In this document: in pieces, positions 1 through 11,411 of the stretch | Layout: every line of letters begins with the position of its first letter | How positions within the stretch are numbered: position 1 is the stretch's first letter | Source: Cristatella mucedo | Taxonomy: Eukaryota > Bryozoa > Phylactolaemata > Cristatellidae | Assembly: GCA_009760855.2 (NCBI GenBank) | Contig: WPIO01000002.1 | Span: forward strand, 7,150,001 to 7,214,000 | DNA: 64,000 nucleotides | Reading direction: 5' to 3' | The notes under the pieces: model-generated | Database searches by the model: none | What the model saw: the letters and a program-made list of their open reading frames with translations, nothing else | What the model was told of the DNA's origin: nothing | Made by a program: the position numbers and the translations under genes

Positions 1-130
1 ATCGGTCTGGCAGACGAGGAACTAGCGCGGTCTAAATCGCACTTGTCCGGTCGTTTTCAATTCGTGTCTCGTCGGGCCAGGTCTCATCCACCAGACCAGT
101 CACCTGTGCAGCCTCTCGAGGGTCCGTCCT

Positions 131-386
131 CGGTTCCTTGCTGTTCTGCATTTATACTCAACCTCTGGAAAAAGTTGTTAAAGCTCATGGAATAGGGTAT
201 CGCGTTAATGCTGACGATACTCAGTCGTATTCGCCATTTAAATCGTCAGCATCTGCTTCGGTGACTGATAAAATAAATGCTTACCTTGCCGACCTTCAAT
301 CATGGATGTCGGCAAAGTTCCCTAAACTAAACGACGATAAAAATGAACTTCTGCTCATTGAACTTTTAAGCGTATGGCTGGACTAG
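131..386 (+). pseudogene. CR1/L2-type LINE reverse transcriptase fragment
   Basis: The plus strand encodes a decayed piece of a LINE reverse transcriptase. It contains an ADDTQ catalytic-box relic (ancestral YADDTQ) and the downstream DDK segment seen in the better-preserved LINE copies at 26.6, 31.3 and 59.8 kb. It stops at a TAG at 384-386. The reading picks up again near 1,068, after an inverted block, so it is probably the upstream part of the same insertion. Confidence 0.6.
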
Positions 387-439
387 AACGCTTTGCTCTT
401 GTAATAGGTGATGCTGTTGTGCCATCATGAAATGTATCT

Positions 440-1066
440 CCGTCTGTAACTCCACAAAGTCATAAAGACCATGTGGGTGTTACGCAGGAGAGTTTTGTAT
501 AGCTCACTCACAGCCTAAGCGGCTTTCGGTACGCATTCGGTAGCCAACAGACTTCGTCTCACGCAACAAAGAGAAAGTGGGAAGCATAGCAGAGTCAGGA
601 GAGCAGTTGAGGTAGTGGGTAGCATAGAAGTAGCAGCTCAGGACCGCTGAAAAAGATGTGCCATAGTCGGCAGTAGGAGAGTAGTTGTCGTTGCGTAAGA
701 ATTGTGGAAGCGAGTTCCACAGTCTAGGACCTGCAGAGCTAAAGCTTCTGTCGCCAACTGTCTTTAAGCGGAGGAATGGGACAGCTAACTTATTGTTCAC
801 ACAGAACCTGAGGACACGAACAGGCTGAAACTGATGCAGCAGTTCAGCTAGGTACGAAGGAGCCAAGCCGTGGCGGGCCTTGTGGGTCAGCGTAAGAACT
901 TTGCTCTGTATTCTTTGCTCAACCGGCAACCATCCTAGCTCTTTCAGCAAAGGTGACACGTGCTCAAACCGCTGGGACTTGAAGACCAGCCTTGCAGCCA
1001 TATTCATAGTCCACTGTAGTGGCATAATAGCTTTCTTTGGCAGCCTAGATCATCACCGTGTACTAA
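440..1066 (-). pseudogene. CR1/L2-type LINE 3' fragment, inverted
   Basis: Minus-strand coding potential of about 170 codons matches the C-terminal part of a CR1/L2-type reverse transcriptase: an AARLV segment, a WLPVEQRI segment and the GDRSFSSAGPRLWNSLP hallmark. It belongs to a different subfamily from the copies at 26-61 kb. It lies opposite a plus-strand copy of the same region (1,240-1,867). The ends at about 446-510 and 1,800-1,865 are near-perfect reverse complements. Confidence 0.65.
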
Positions 1067-1067
1067 G

Positions 1068-1867
1068 AATTTAGGCGTCATCTTCGACAGCGGGCTAAAT
1101 ATTGAAAGCTTCATTAAGATGATTGAATCCACAGCTAACCATCACGTCCGATCCTTATCTAAGGTCGGGAGCTCTCTTCCATGGTGGCTCGTAAAATTTA
1201 ACTACCTCCTTAGTTCTGTCTCGGCTAGATTATTGTAACTCCCATTTGGCTGGGCTACGAAAAAGCCACTAGGCCACTTCAGATGACATTGAATATCGCT
1301 GCAAGGTTAGTTTGCAAATCCCAGAGGTTTGATCATGTGTCTCCTTTGCGACAACAGCTAGGATGGCTTTCGGTTGATGAGCGGATACAGAACAAATTCT
1401 CAGACTGACCCACAAGGCCCGCCCGCCACGGCTTGGTTCCTTCATACCCAGCTGAGCAGCCTCAAAAGTTTCAGCCTCCTCGTGCCCTCAGGTCCTGTAT
1501 GGACAATAAATTAACCGTTCAATTCCTCCTCTTAATAGCCGTTGGTGACAGAAGCTTCTGCTCTGCGGGTCGTAGGTTGTGCAGCTCACTTCCACAATTC
1601 TTACTCAAAAAACAACTACTCTACCGCTGCCAACACTGACGCATCCTTTGCAGCCATCCTAAACTGCTGCTTCCACGCTACTCACTACCTCAACTGCTCT
1701 CCTGACTCAGCTATGCTTCTCACTTTCTCTTTGTTGCGTGAGATAAGGTCTGTTGGCTACTGATTGCGTACCGAAAGCCAATTAGACTGTGAGTGCGCTA
1801 TAGAAAACTCTATTGCGTAGCACCCACATCGTCATTGTGGCTTTATGGACTGATAGACGGAGATAGA
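1068..1867 (+). pseudogene. CR1/L2-type LINE 3' portion, decayed
   Basis: The plus strand starts with an LGVIFDSGLN segment, continues through a degenerate AARLVCKSQRFDHVSP region and ends with a decayed GDRSFCSAGRRLCSSLPQF motif. Stops and frameshifts are frequent. It is the reverse-oriented relative of the block at 440-1,066 and ends near 1,867. Confidence 0.6.
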
Positions 1868-2614
1868 TAACATAATTAAAACAGATTATATGTCTGCGAT
1901 CAACTTGCGTAACGTGTTTGGTCTTTTTCGTCATTTTGCAAGTCCGTATGTTGGTCCAAGTTAAATGGAAACTACACCAATACTTCTTGGGCACCGCTAC
2001 AGTGGCAATCTCTTGCGTATTGCTGAAGTCTCATGCTACGAAAAAGTATTGCCTTATCGTAAAGAATGCATAAAGCGAAAAGTGGAGACTTTGGAGAATT
2101 CAAAGTAAGTCTGAGAGACGCGATATAACTAACTGGTCTCACAGCAGCATCCTGGGGTATAAAAACAGGTCTCTGAATAGCATACCGGGGTAAAAAGGGA
2201 CCCATACAATAGCTATTTTTATCCATTATTGTAAATACTTATTACGGCAACCGATGCAACCAAATTTAAGTTGAACCGTCGCACTCGTAGAATTGTTTCG
2301 ACGCTGGTCCACGAAGCCAAAGTGACACCTTGGCTCTCTTCTGCACCAACGCCACGACGTCTCATCGGGTTTTACGGGCTTTCAGGCGCATACTCATTTG
2401 CAGGTCATCACAGGAATAGAAACTTCATCCGGGTAGAATGCAACGCCTGAAAGTTGTGCAGCTCATTTCTGTCTCAGTAATGGGATTTTGTAACGTGACC
2501 GATGGGGTTTCCAATGAAATTTTACTCACAGACCAAGTGAACAATATAAACTATGAGCTGATGTCCTACGTTTATAGTGGGCTTGATCTATCTGGTCGTC
2601 CAACACTTTTGGTC
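1868..2614. other. No recognised gene
   Basis: Short open frames occur on both strands but none resembles a known family, and no repeat boundary is clear. Treated as unannotated intergenic DNA. Confidence 0.5.
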
Positions 2615-2760
2615 TCCACTGGGTCTCATCCTGGGGATAGGGTGCACGCATTCCATGACTCAGGTTTGGGTTCGAATCCTGCAGCAGACAATGTTTATTG
2701 CCTGCAAGCGGGGTGATAGTCGAAAAGGCTCTCTACCGCTATGTAAACGAGTCTTTTGAA
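2615..2760 (+). repeat. tRNA-derived SINE, family 2
   Basis: A tRNA-like head ends in a B-box-like GGTTCGAATCC (written here as GGGTTCGAATCCTGCAG). It is followed by a body with GCAAGCGG and AAGGCTCTCTACCGC. The same head-plus-body order recurs at 26.2, 55.1 and 61.8 kb. Confidence 0.6.
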
Positions 2761-3202
2761 TCAGCTAGCCTTTACTTTATCCGCCAAAGGATGCGAATTA
2801 TTATATAATTTTGCCACCCTAATATATTGCATAATTTCGCGAGCAATGAACGTTCAAGGGAGTTTTTAGGGGCCACATACGTTTCTAAATTCGAGTGATT
2901 CTATGAGTATATAATGGAACCCGTATGCACGCGTACCGTCCGTTAAACTTTTTTCAAATAGATTCAGACTGTGAATTGGAACCGGGTCGCGTAAATACGG
3001 CGGTTTTCTTGCACCTTTGCAAATTGCACGCGCCGCCTGACTCTTCATTCCTTAGGGATGGGCCAATGCAGCACTGCATATTCAAAAAAGAGGAGCTTCA
3101 GATTAACTAAGAGTAATGGCGTTAGTTAGTACGAGATATCATCAGAATGAGGGCACGCCCATTGCAAGTAGCCATCTTGTAGGGAACTAAATTTATTCAT
3201 TA
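2761..3202. other. No recognised gene
   Basis: Only short open frames with no recognisable similarity are visible here. Confidence 0.45.
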
Positions 3203-3340
3203 TTTTAGTATAATTCATTCGTATAGCACCCTAGGAAAACTTAATCTCTATCCAGGTGTTTCGTATAAGCGACGGGGCTCGAGCTTATGATCTTGGTAAT
3301 CAAATGCATTCACCTTGACCTTGGCTATCAAAGGCGAGCC
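3203..3340 (-). repeat. tRNA-derived SINE, family 1 (LINE-tailed), diverged
   Basis: Read on the minus strand, a degraded tRNA-like head is followed by a tail matching the 3' end of the LINE in this window (GCACC/AGAGATTAAG-type stem-loop sequence, then ATGAAT). It abuts a plus-strand LINE 3' end. Confidence 0.5.
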
Positions 3341-3344
3341 TCTA

Positions 3345-3597
3345 ATTATCACGGCATTTAGTGGGTCCTTGTGATTCGTCCTTTATGCCCTTATGCGTGC
3401 TTACACTGTGCATGCTGCCACTAACCAAATTTGCATGCCGACCCTGTGCATGTCACCCCTAACCATGCGATCCTTATTGTTTCTTGAGCATGCTACCACT
3501 AACCATTCAATCGTGCTTCCCTTGTAGCAAATGTATAGTGCCTAGAAAGAGATTGAGTTCTCTGAGGGTGTTACATCAAATGCATTATTATTGTTAC
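3345..3597 (+). repeat. LINE 3' untranslated end
   Basis: The sequence corresponds to the 3' end of the CR1/L2-type LINE, beginning at the TTTAGTGGGTCCTTGTGATTC segment just after the reverse-transcriptase stop. It continues through the repeated CATGCTGCCACTAACCA phrases and ends in the AGAGATTGAGTTCTCTGAGG stem-loop and an ATT-rich tail. Confidence 0.65.
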
Positions 3598-3789
3598 TTC
3601 TAACCATAGGAAAATCAGGGCGACAAATACTTACCGACCGTAGGCGCTGGGACACACGAGAGTTTGCAAAAGTAATTAACAAGTAATTATGTAGTAATAT
3701 ATTATTATTATTATTAAAAGTGATAAGCCTAGCTTATTGGTATAGATGACACGTGAGTGTACGCCCTCTTCCTCTGACTGTGGAGTTTT

Positions 3790-4087
3790 AAATTGTCACC
3801 GGCTAAAGTCCTTAAAATGCACGCAGCGAATAGCTCCGCAGATTTTCAGGCTGCCAGCTTCTCAATTTCGATACTTCGCCAGAATATCTCGAAACTTCCG
3901 GCTGACCATGTTTATAACATGGACGAAAGCGGTCTTGCTAGAGCGACTGGCACGAAAGACCCGCTTACTATTACCCGCGGGGCAGGCAAAGGATAAAACT
4001 GAAATAAGCATTCTCCGTTCATCAGATAATGGGGACCACGAACCACTCAACTGCTCATTTCCATATTTTAATAGGCCCAGTCTTTTA
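3790..4087 (+). pseudogene. pogo/Tigger-like DDE transposase relic
   Basis: One frame reads VYNMDESGLA, the first catalytic-aspartate box typical of pogo/Tigger/Tc5-type DDE transposases (YNMDETGL). It is followed by GTKDPLTIT. A second frame continues with KDKTEISILRSSDNG, resembling the KxRxTxxL...NxxG strand after that box. A frameshift or small deletion separates the two. No N-terminal DNA-binding domain or later catalytic residues are visible, so this is a short dead fragment. Confidence 0.45.
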
Positions 4088-4090
4088 TAA

Positions 4091-6329
4091 TATACATGTT
4101 AGTGAATTCAGCATGGAACAGCGATTGAACGAGATAGATTTTCATGGACGTGCCCTACCACTCTTCTAAAAACGAGCACGGCTTTGGTAAGTTTGTGCTT
4201 AAAAAAAATTCCAAAATTACTAGAACTTGGTGCAATAAAAATTATGCTATAGCAGTACGCCTCCAACAGTTCTCTTATTAAGGAAGTTCAGATTTATGAC
4301 ATCCACAATATCAACCACGAGCTGTCCAAAGCCTTGTACGCCTAATTGCCTAGAAGTAATGCTTATTGTACATACAGACTGACAGCGCATGCACACAGTA
4401 TAATGATAGTTTGTTTCTACAGTGCAAGTGTAGGGAGGTTTAGAGACGGCGATCAAGTTGCTCTGTGGGAATTTTTTACCCTACTTAGTAGAAGCTACGA
4501 CGGTCTTATTTGACTTTCTAAAGGCCAGCTATTGTTTTAATAAACACTGCGCTTCAAGACCTAGCACGGCATACATAGCTCCGGTCGTGCAACGGACCCA
4601 CGTGGAAGTTAAAGTCAAGTAAAATGGCCTATAGTACGTAACAAGACTCGGTCTTTTCTGCTAGAAAAAATCACGATCGTGCAGTTTTGGGCTTTAGACG
4701 CTGGAGACACGATTTTTGCCCGGCCTATTGACGCTGTGCCGGGGCCAAGCGGTTCACAGCGTGTTCATTGTATTTGGAACCAAACGGTAGGTGCTTGCTC
4801 CACGTGGCCCTTATAATACACTCGCTAGAGTGCTGATCGATAAACCCGTTAGCCATATGCGTCACGATGGCGGAAATTTCTGGAAGTCTCGCTGTTGGTG
4901 CATTTTGGTATTTGCACTTCGACCCTGCCGCCAGTGCAGCTACAGAGTGGCCGCTTTCTCAACTTAAACGCTGGCGGCTAGCTTGGCATTACTGAGTATG
5001 GGCCCAAACAGGCTTGACCCAGACCTGCTGCTAAGCCTGCTTTTACTAGCAAGGCGCTGTTGCGCCCAGCTTGGGCCTGCGTTCGGCTCGATCAGCACGC
5101 GATCCGCGGGCGGTGTGACAGCTGCCGGTCACGTGCATCCTCTCGGGAAGGGGCAGGGAGGAAGTGGTAACACATTCCGTCATACAGCTTCGCCGAGACG
5201 GGCCTGCCCTCGTTAAAGTGACCGCTCGAGGGCTTCTCAATTCTTGTCTACTTTTACCCTGCTATTGTCGCACCCCGTCGCACGTCCACGACGTCTCCCC
5301 CTACTTTCACCTACGTGCAGCGATGCCCCCTTCGTGCTCACTCGGTGCTCTGCGAACTTGTCTTCATTGCGCATGAGTTTAGTGCTACACTCACGCGCAA
5401 TTGAGGCTTCATGAAAGAGATATCAACCTCGAGCGGCGATCCTTGACGGTGAAGAGCGAGAAATGCGAAGCGGAAGAATTAGCAGCCTGTCCTTAGAAAA
5501 GTCTAGGCCGCACCCTCAAACTTTCCCGTCTGGTAAAGTGCCTTGTTTGCGATTTTTAGCTGCGTACATGAAGACCACCGGTCTAAAGTTACCGGAAGTC
5601 ATCTGAAGTCGGCTAGCACAAAACGTCATAAGCGCTTGCAGCGGTGCGTAGTAGTGCAACCGAGTTCTAGGGGTCAAAGGCTAGTTCCCGCAAAACCCTG
5701 CCATACTCCGGCCACGCTGCCGCTCGCTATGCCGCTGAGCTAGGGTAAGACGAGCGGCCGTCAGGTTGAACCTCTTTATAATAACGCATGCGCCAACAAC
5801 AACAGGGGAACTAAACAAGTCTACAGGGATGGTCCTAAACAAAGTACACTAAAGTACACTATGGGGGCGCAAGACGACGCAGCAAGCGCGAACAAACGTG
5901 TCAGTTGGTCAGTCGGCTTCCGCAGTCCCGCCGTTGTACCGACTCCGAATTTAACAGTACGAGCGTACGCCGTTCAAGACCCGGCTGGTTGAGTAACTGC
6001 TTGGCTAGTCCGAGTCGACAACTACCACTGTGGTGAGCTTCCACCGAAAGACGCCAACACACGGGCGGGGGTCACGATGGCGCTACACGGGGAACGCGGA
6101 ATATACAAGTCTCAGCAACGAGCGTGCTATCCAGCTCCGCTCTGGCCTTGGGTACTCGTTGCCTTGCGTGCGTGGCCGCATCGCCGGTGCACGCCTGCAT
6201 GAATCCAGGGGCATAACTCGGCGAGACCGGGAGCCTCCAACGCCAGGACTTACTCGGCCAACTTCTCCTACCCAAGAGCCCCGGTGACCTCACGTCACCG
6301 CACATCCGGCCATGCCGTAGGTCCGAACC
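4091..6329. other. No recognised gene
   Basis: This 2.2 kb stretch becomes GC-richer from about 4,900. Several overlapping ORFs of 60-85 codons exist on both strands, as expected by chance in GC-rich DNA, and none resembles a known protein. A short direct repeat (AAAGTACACT twice, near 5,840-5,862) is the only structure noted. Confidence 0.5.
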
Positions 6330-6334
6330 CGGCC

Positions 6335-6549
6335 AGTAGATAAAAAATGAATGGCATGTAGCCTAGGGCTCGATCGAATGACGTCATCAATTAAACAAAT
6401 CGTCCTCCGATAAACAATCTCGCTTCCGCTTGATCGTTTCTCGTCGTCTGATTTATTTAATGGCTGCCGTCATTCTCGAGACCCTATTATCCATACCCTT
6501 CATTTTATATATCTACTAAGAGTTGTTTAGGTAGATGTGACTATATAAG
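6335..6549 (+). repeat. Left TIR of the pPolB element
   Basis: This matches the reverse complement of 13,571-13,781 with about ten mismatches and one 2-bp indel, by eye. The outer ~185 nt is also an imperfect palindrome: the outer AGTAGATA...AATGAATGG is mirrored at 6,497-6,519 by TTCATTTTATATATCTACT, and similarity continues towards a centre near 6,427. The inner end carries CTATATAAGG, a TATA-box-like sequence about 62-70 bp upstream of the polymerase start at 6,611. Confidence 0.9.
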
Positions 6550-6610
6550 GATAAGAAATAGTTGCAATTAATTAAATATTTAATTAAATACATTTTTTAT
6601 CTTTATATGC

Positions 6611-9600
6611 ATGTCTCAAAACATTGATAACTTTATGCGACGGGAGGGTGAACAATTTAGCGATCATGCAAGACGTATTAGAGAAGAGGTAAGAATTCGT
6701 ACAGGTCTTCTTCCAAAATATCCTTTCTCAAAAGACACCGTAGATGCATTGATTGCAGCTTTACGATCACCAACATCTATAAAACTAGATAATCCTATTG
6801 CTAAGAAAACCGTTAAGCCTAAAAGTGGATGGTCTTTCGATAGAGAATCCAAGACGCTAATGAAGATACAAGAAACAGGTTGGTTTTTAGGAAAATCTTC
6901 TGACGGTAAATTCTTAGATTATGAATATATTGGACTAGATAAGAACGTAATTGATTTTGATGTAATATATGATAAGATTGGAGCAGAACTTAAAATAGTT
7001 ATTAAAGAATTACTTAAAAACAAGAGTGACTTAAAAATTACCCTTGTTATTTCGCCTATTTTAGTTTCAGACAGTGGTGCATGCAATTACCAACCATTTG
7101 CAGGAATAAGTAATTCAAAAATAAATAGAGTTTCAGATATTGATAGAATAATTAGAATGCAATTTACCTCTTTTAAAAGAAAGTAGAGGAATGGTTAGAA
7201 AGAGGTTCTAATTGGATTATAGTTGGCATTAATGCTATTTATGCAAAGTTTTCTTATTTTAGACATAAATTCGGCGGTAGTTATTTACCAATGCCAGAAG
7301 GATTAGAAAAGAAGAGATCAACAATTAATATAAAGAATGAATCAGATAATCTTTGTGCTTTATGGTGTGTTAAGGTTTCTTCACTGGAGAGATAATCATC
7401 TAGAATCTACTGCTGATTTAAAAGAAATATTACATGAGAAATATTCACACCATCTAAGAGAATAGAAGAGTCGTTCAACGTTAAGGAGAATTATCCTTCA
7501 AACATATTAAATGTTGTTGATATTCCTCATTTAGCTGAATTATTTAACATAAATATTAATGTTTACGAATATGATAATAAATTCTAACTCCACTTATAGT
7601 AATTGATAAAGAGAAAGAGAGGCATTTAGATCTTCTTTTGTATAGCACTCCAAATAAAAGCAGCTTTCATTATGTAATTATTAAGAACTTCAATGGTTTG
7701 TGTAGAAGTAGCAAAGGATATGGAACACAGCTTACTTGTAAAAGATGTTTGTGTAGATTTTACTCTAAAGATAAACTAGAATCACATATTGATGCTTGCA
7801 AACGTGGAAATGATTGTAAATCTAGAATAAGAATGCCAAGTGCAGATAGTAAAAAAGGAGATAAATGTTATTTTAGAGATTATTCTAAAACGTTATGGTG
7901 TCCTTATGTTGCTTATGCAGACTTTGAATGTTTACTTACAAGCATTAGAAAAACAGAAAAAGAAGATCCTACTACTCCACAAGGTACTTTTCAAAAGCAT
8001 ATTCCTTATTCATCTGCTTATACTATTATTGATTATGAAGGAAAACAATGAACATTTAAATTATTCAACGGTTCAAATAATGTTAGAGATCTATTAAAAA
8101 GTTTGATAGAAGAAGTTGAAACAATAAAAAATGAAATGAAACCTGTTCTTGATAAATACAATACATTTGATTATAGTAATTTTAAGGAAGAAGACAAAGA
8201 AGATTTTGAGAATGCAACTGTTTGTCATTTTTGCGATTTAGATTTAGATGGAGATAAAGTTTTAGATCATTGTCATTTAACAGGAAAGTATAGGGGTGCT
8301 GCACATAATGCTTGCAACTTAAATCTCAGCATTATTTCCTAAGAAGTTTTAACTTCCAGTATTTACTCACAATTTAAAAGGTTACGATTCACATTCATTA
8401 GTACAAGAGTTTCAAGATTTAAAACTAGATAAAAAAAAGTCATTGCCAATAACATGGAGAAATATATAAACATTGAAATTGGTTCACTTACTTTCAAAGA
8501 CTCTTTACAAATGTAGCAAAAAGGCTTAGCAGATCTTGTAAATAATGTTGTTAAATCAGGAAAACCATTAGAACAAACAAGAAATTACTTTTCAATGTTG
8601 AACGATAATGAATTCGATCTATTAAAAGAAAAAAGGTGTATTGCCCTATGAGTATATAGACTCATTTTCAAGACTAGATGAAAAGTCACTACCCCCAATT
8701 GAAAGTTTGTGTAGCACACTAAATGATACAAACATAGATGAAAAAGATGATGATCGTGTTAAGAAAGTTTGGGCATTGATGAAAATATAGATCCCAGCAC
8801 TGAAGATATATTAGGAAAGTTCGGCGATATTTATATAACTATGGATGCCCTTCTACTTGCAGGTGTATTTCAACATTTTAGACATTTCTCAAAGAAAATT
8901 GATGGTTTAGATCCTGCCAATTTCCTTACAGCACCAGGTTTAACTTGGTCTGCAGTTTTGAGATTTTTCAAAGGTTAAGCTAGATTTATTAACAAACTTT
9001 GAACATTTTGACTTCTTTGAAAGTGCAATAAGAGGAGGAATAATACAAGCATCATGTAGATATATCAAAGCAAACAATGAAATGGCTTCTAATTATGATA
9101 GTATTAAAGAAAATAGTTGGTTACTTTATGTTGATGCAAATTCATTACATGCTACAGCAATGACACAACCACTTCCAATTTCTAATTTCAAGTTGTTAGA
9201 TAGTGAACAAATAAAAAAGTTTACAATTAAAAAGATATTATCATTAAAAGAGAATGCTGAAACTGTTTATGCTTTTGAGGTAGTTATGCACTGCCAAGAA
9301 GAACTACATGACACTCACTCTGATTATCCTATTCTACCAATTAGAAGAAAAGTAGGCATTGAAGAATACTCTGAATATCTAAAGAAAACGTTATTAAGGG
9401 ATGATAAGAAAAAATAGATGATTGCGAAAGTAAAGTGGAAAAACTTATTGTTGATCTAGAACCAAAAGTTAAATATGTTATCCATTATAGAAATCTACAA
9501 CTTGCAATTGAAAGAGGATATGTATTAACTAAGATACATAGAGTAATGAGTTTCACACAAAGTAGATGGTTGAGTGGATATATTGAGTTAATGACATTGA

Positions 9601-10606
9601 AAGAAGAAAAGTAGCAAAGGATGACTTTGAAAAAGAATATTATAAACTCAAAAACAATGCATTCTTTGGAAAGACAATGGAAAGTGTTAGAGAACAAGTA
9701 AACATTGAATTGTTTGATCTTAAATATGATAAGGATGTTTTAGTTTCAGATAAAAGAGTAATGAGTGCAAGGTTTAAAGACAGAAGATTGTCTAATCGAG
9801 ATTTAGTTGGAATTGAAACAACGAAAGCAGAGATCTGTCTTGATAAGCCTATTTATTTAGGTTTTACAATTCTAGCTATTTCAAAACTAATAATGCAAGA
9901 TTTCTATTATAACACAAAAAAATATTATTACAATGATAAAGTAACACTTGCTTATACTGACACTGATTCTTTAGTAATGCAAATAAATACTGATAATGTT
10001 TATAGAGACTTTGAAAATTATTTAGATTACCTAGATTTGTCTGGTTATCTTAAGAATCAAGATATATGGAAAGTAGAAGGAGCTGAAAAGATTATACCTG
10101 CTAATAAGGAAAGTCTAGGGAAATTCAAGGATGAAATATGTGAAAAATATTCAGTGGATTCAAAAACAAAAGATTTCATTAACGATGAGAAAGGTGTTAT
10201 GATTGAAAAATCAATTGTACTTGATGAGGGTGTTTTCTTAAGACCGAAACTCTATTCAATGCAAATACCCATCAAGAAATATAAAGGAATAGAAGTTAAA
10301 TCTTCAGTTAAAAAAGCAAAAGAAACAAAGAAAGATGTAGTAAAAAAGTGTTTGACACATTCTGATTATGTTGGTTGCCTTATAACTGGATATGATGTTT
10401 ATTGCAATCAATCAAGATTTCAATCTAGAAACCATCAAATTTTCACTATAACACAATCTAAAAAAGCACTATCAGCATTTGACTCAAAAAGGTATTGGTT
10501 GGACTGTGGAATTCATAGTTACTCTTACGGTCACTATAGGATAAAAGAGAGTAGCGGTCATTGTAAAACTTGTAATATTAGTATAGATGCCGAAAAGAAG
10601 GATTGA
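6611..10606 (+). pseudogene. Protein-primed family B DNA polymerase with endonuclease VII-like insert (broken)
   Basis: The gene would encode a protein-primed replicative DNA polymerase. In order it shows: an N-terminal region ending near an INIKNESDNLCALW segment (about 7,323-7,365); a CxxC...HxxxxC zinc finger (7,740-7,800); the exonuclease box YADFEC (about 7,914); an endonuclease VII-like zinc/HNH block with CHFC and DHCHLTGKYRGAAHNACN (8,224-8,319); HNLKGYDSH (8,368-8,394); a YEYIDSF box (about 8,650); polymerase motif A YVDANSLHATAM (about 9,127); motif B KNNAFFGK (about 9,650); motif C YTDTDS (about 9,953); and a KxY-type RPKLYS (about 10,240). Catalytic acidic residues are kept, but about ten frameshifts or stops split the gene (for example near 7,183, 7,390, 7,465, 7,585, 8,050, 8,342, 8,640, 8,980, 9,417 and 9,615). 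A further frame with one TGA may extend the C-terminus to 10,739. The last open piece is 309 codons (9,677-10,606). Confidence 0.88.
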
Positions 10607-10763
10607 AAATACTAGGCCATTACCAGTAAAGTGAGTTATATTTTCCGATAAAAAGAAAAAGGAAGATGATAAAAAACTAGTTTCTATAAAGGAAGAAGTA
10701 GAACTATACGAGTCAATGGAGAAATTAAATATATATTAACAAAAATATTCTCACTATTATAGG

Positions 10764-11126
10764 ATGGATCCCAAAGAAGATTCTCAAGTTTCTGAAATTG
10801 ATGTTACCAGTTCTAATAGTGAATCTGAGTATTCAGAGGACTCAATCGATGATCCTGATTATCAAATGGAAACAGAAATGGAATCTGAGTCTTACGAGTC
10901 TGAAGCTTCATCTTACATGGATAGTGAATCAGAATCTGATGTAGATCTAGAAGAATTTCTATTTGGCAAACAATACGAAAATCTTACAGAAGATGAACTT
11001 AAATCTTATGAAGAATCCCTTGAAGGATCGGTATATAGCTCTGAAGGTGAAGTGATTAAATTTCAATTAAATAAAATTGTATTTTCATATATAGAAAATG
11101 GATATCTCAAGAATTGTAAGTTGTGA
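10764..11126 (+). CDS. Small acidic Ser/Glu/Asp-rich protein of the pPolB element
   Basis: Intact 120-codon frame. The first ~75 residues are almost entirely Ser, Glu and Asp with some Tyr and Met (repeated SESE and ESES runs), so the protein would be strongly acidic and probably disordered. The C-terminal 35 residues are more ordinary. The start follows ATTATAGG directly, matching the motif before the neighbouring small ORFs. It overlaps the next ORF by 29 nt. I do not recognise a family. Acidic tails can mediate protein-protein or histone-like interactions, but no function is assigned. Confidence 0.6.
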   Translation: MDPKEDSQVSEIDVTSSNSESEYSEDSIDDPDYQMETEMESESYESEASSYMDSESESDVDLEEFLFGKQYENLTEDELKSYEESLEGSVYSSEGEVIKFQLNKIVFSYIENGYLKNCKL

Positions 11127-11397
11127 ACTATCTAGAGAAATGGCTGTAAAGATTTGCCTTCAAAAACTTAAAGGAGAAGATCAACGAATAGTTAAACATT
11201 CACTTGATAAACTCATTCCAGATATTGATAGTTCATATATTAGTATTCTTATAGATATATGTGATACATGTGATAAACTAATGGAAAGTCGTAGTAAGAT
11301 AAATGAGATGCTTATAGAAGCAAACAAAAAGTCAAAATCCCCAAAAACAAAACCAGGAGTATTAATTAATTATTTATATATTAAACAAAATGTATAA
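11098..11397 (+). CDS. Small helical protein of the pPolB element, copy A
   Basis: Intact 99-codon frame starting right after ATATATAGAAA. The composition is Lys/Glu/Ile-rich and probably alpha-helical, with two cysteines in a DICDTCDKL segment. It is similar across about 65 residues to the relic immediately downstream (11,412-11,693): the DISRI, AVKIC, HSLDKL, SSYI and ICDTCDK segments match DVARI, AICIC, HTLYSH, DSYI and ICDIYDE. Family and function are unknown. The overlap with the upstream ORF is typical of compact viral or virus-like genomes. Confidence 0.6.
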   Translation: MDISRIVSCELSREMAVKICLQKLKGEDQRIVKHSLDKLIPDIDSSYISILIDICDTCDKLMESRSKINEMLIEANKKSKSPKTKPGVLINYLYIKQNV

Positions 11398-11411
11398 GTA
11401 ATATATAGAAA

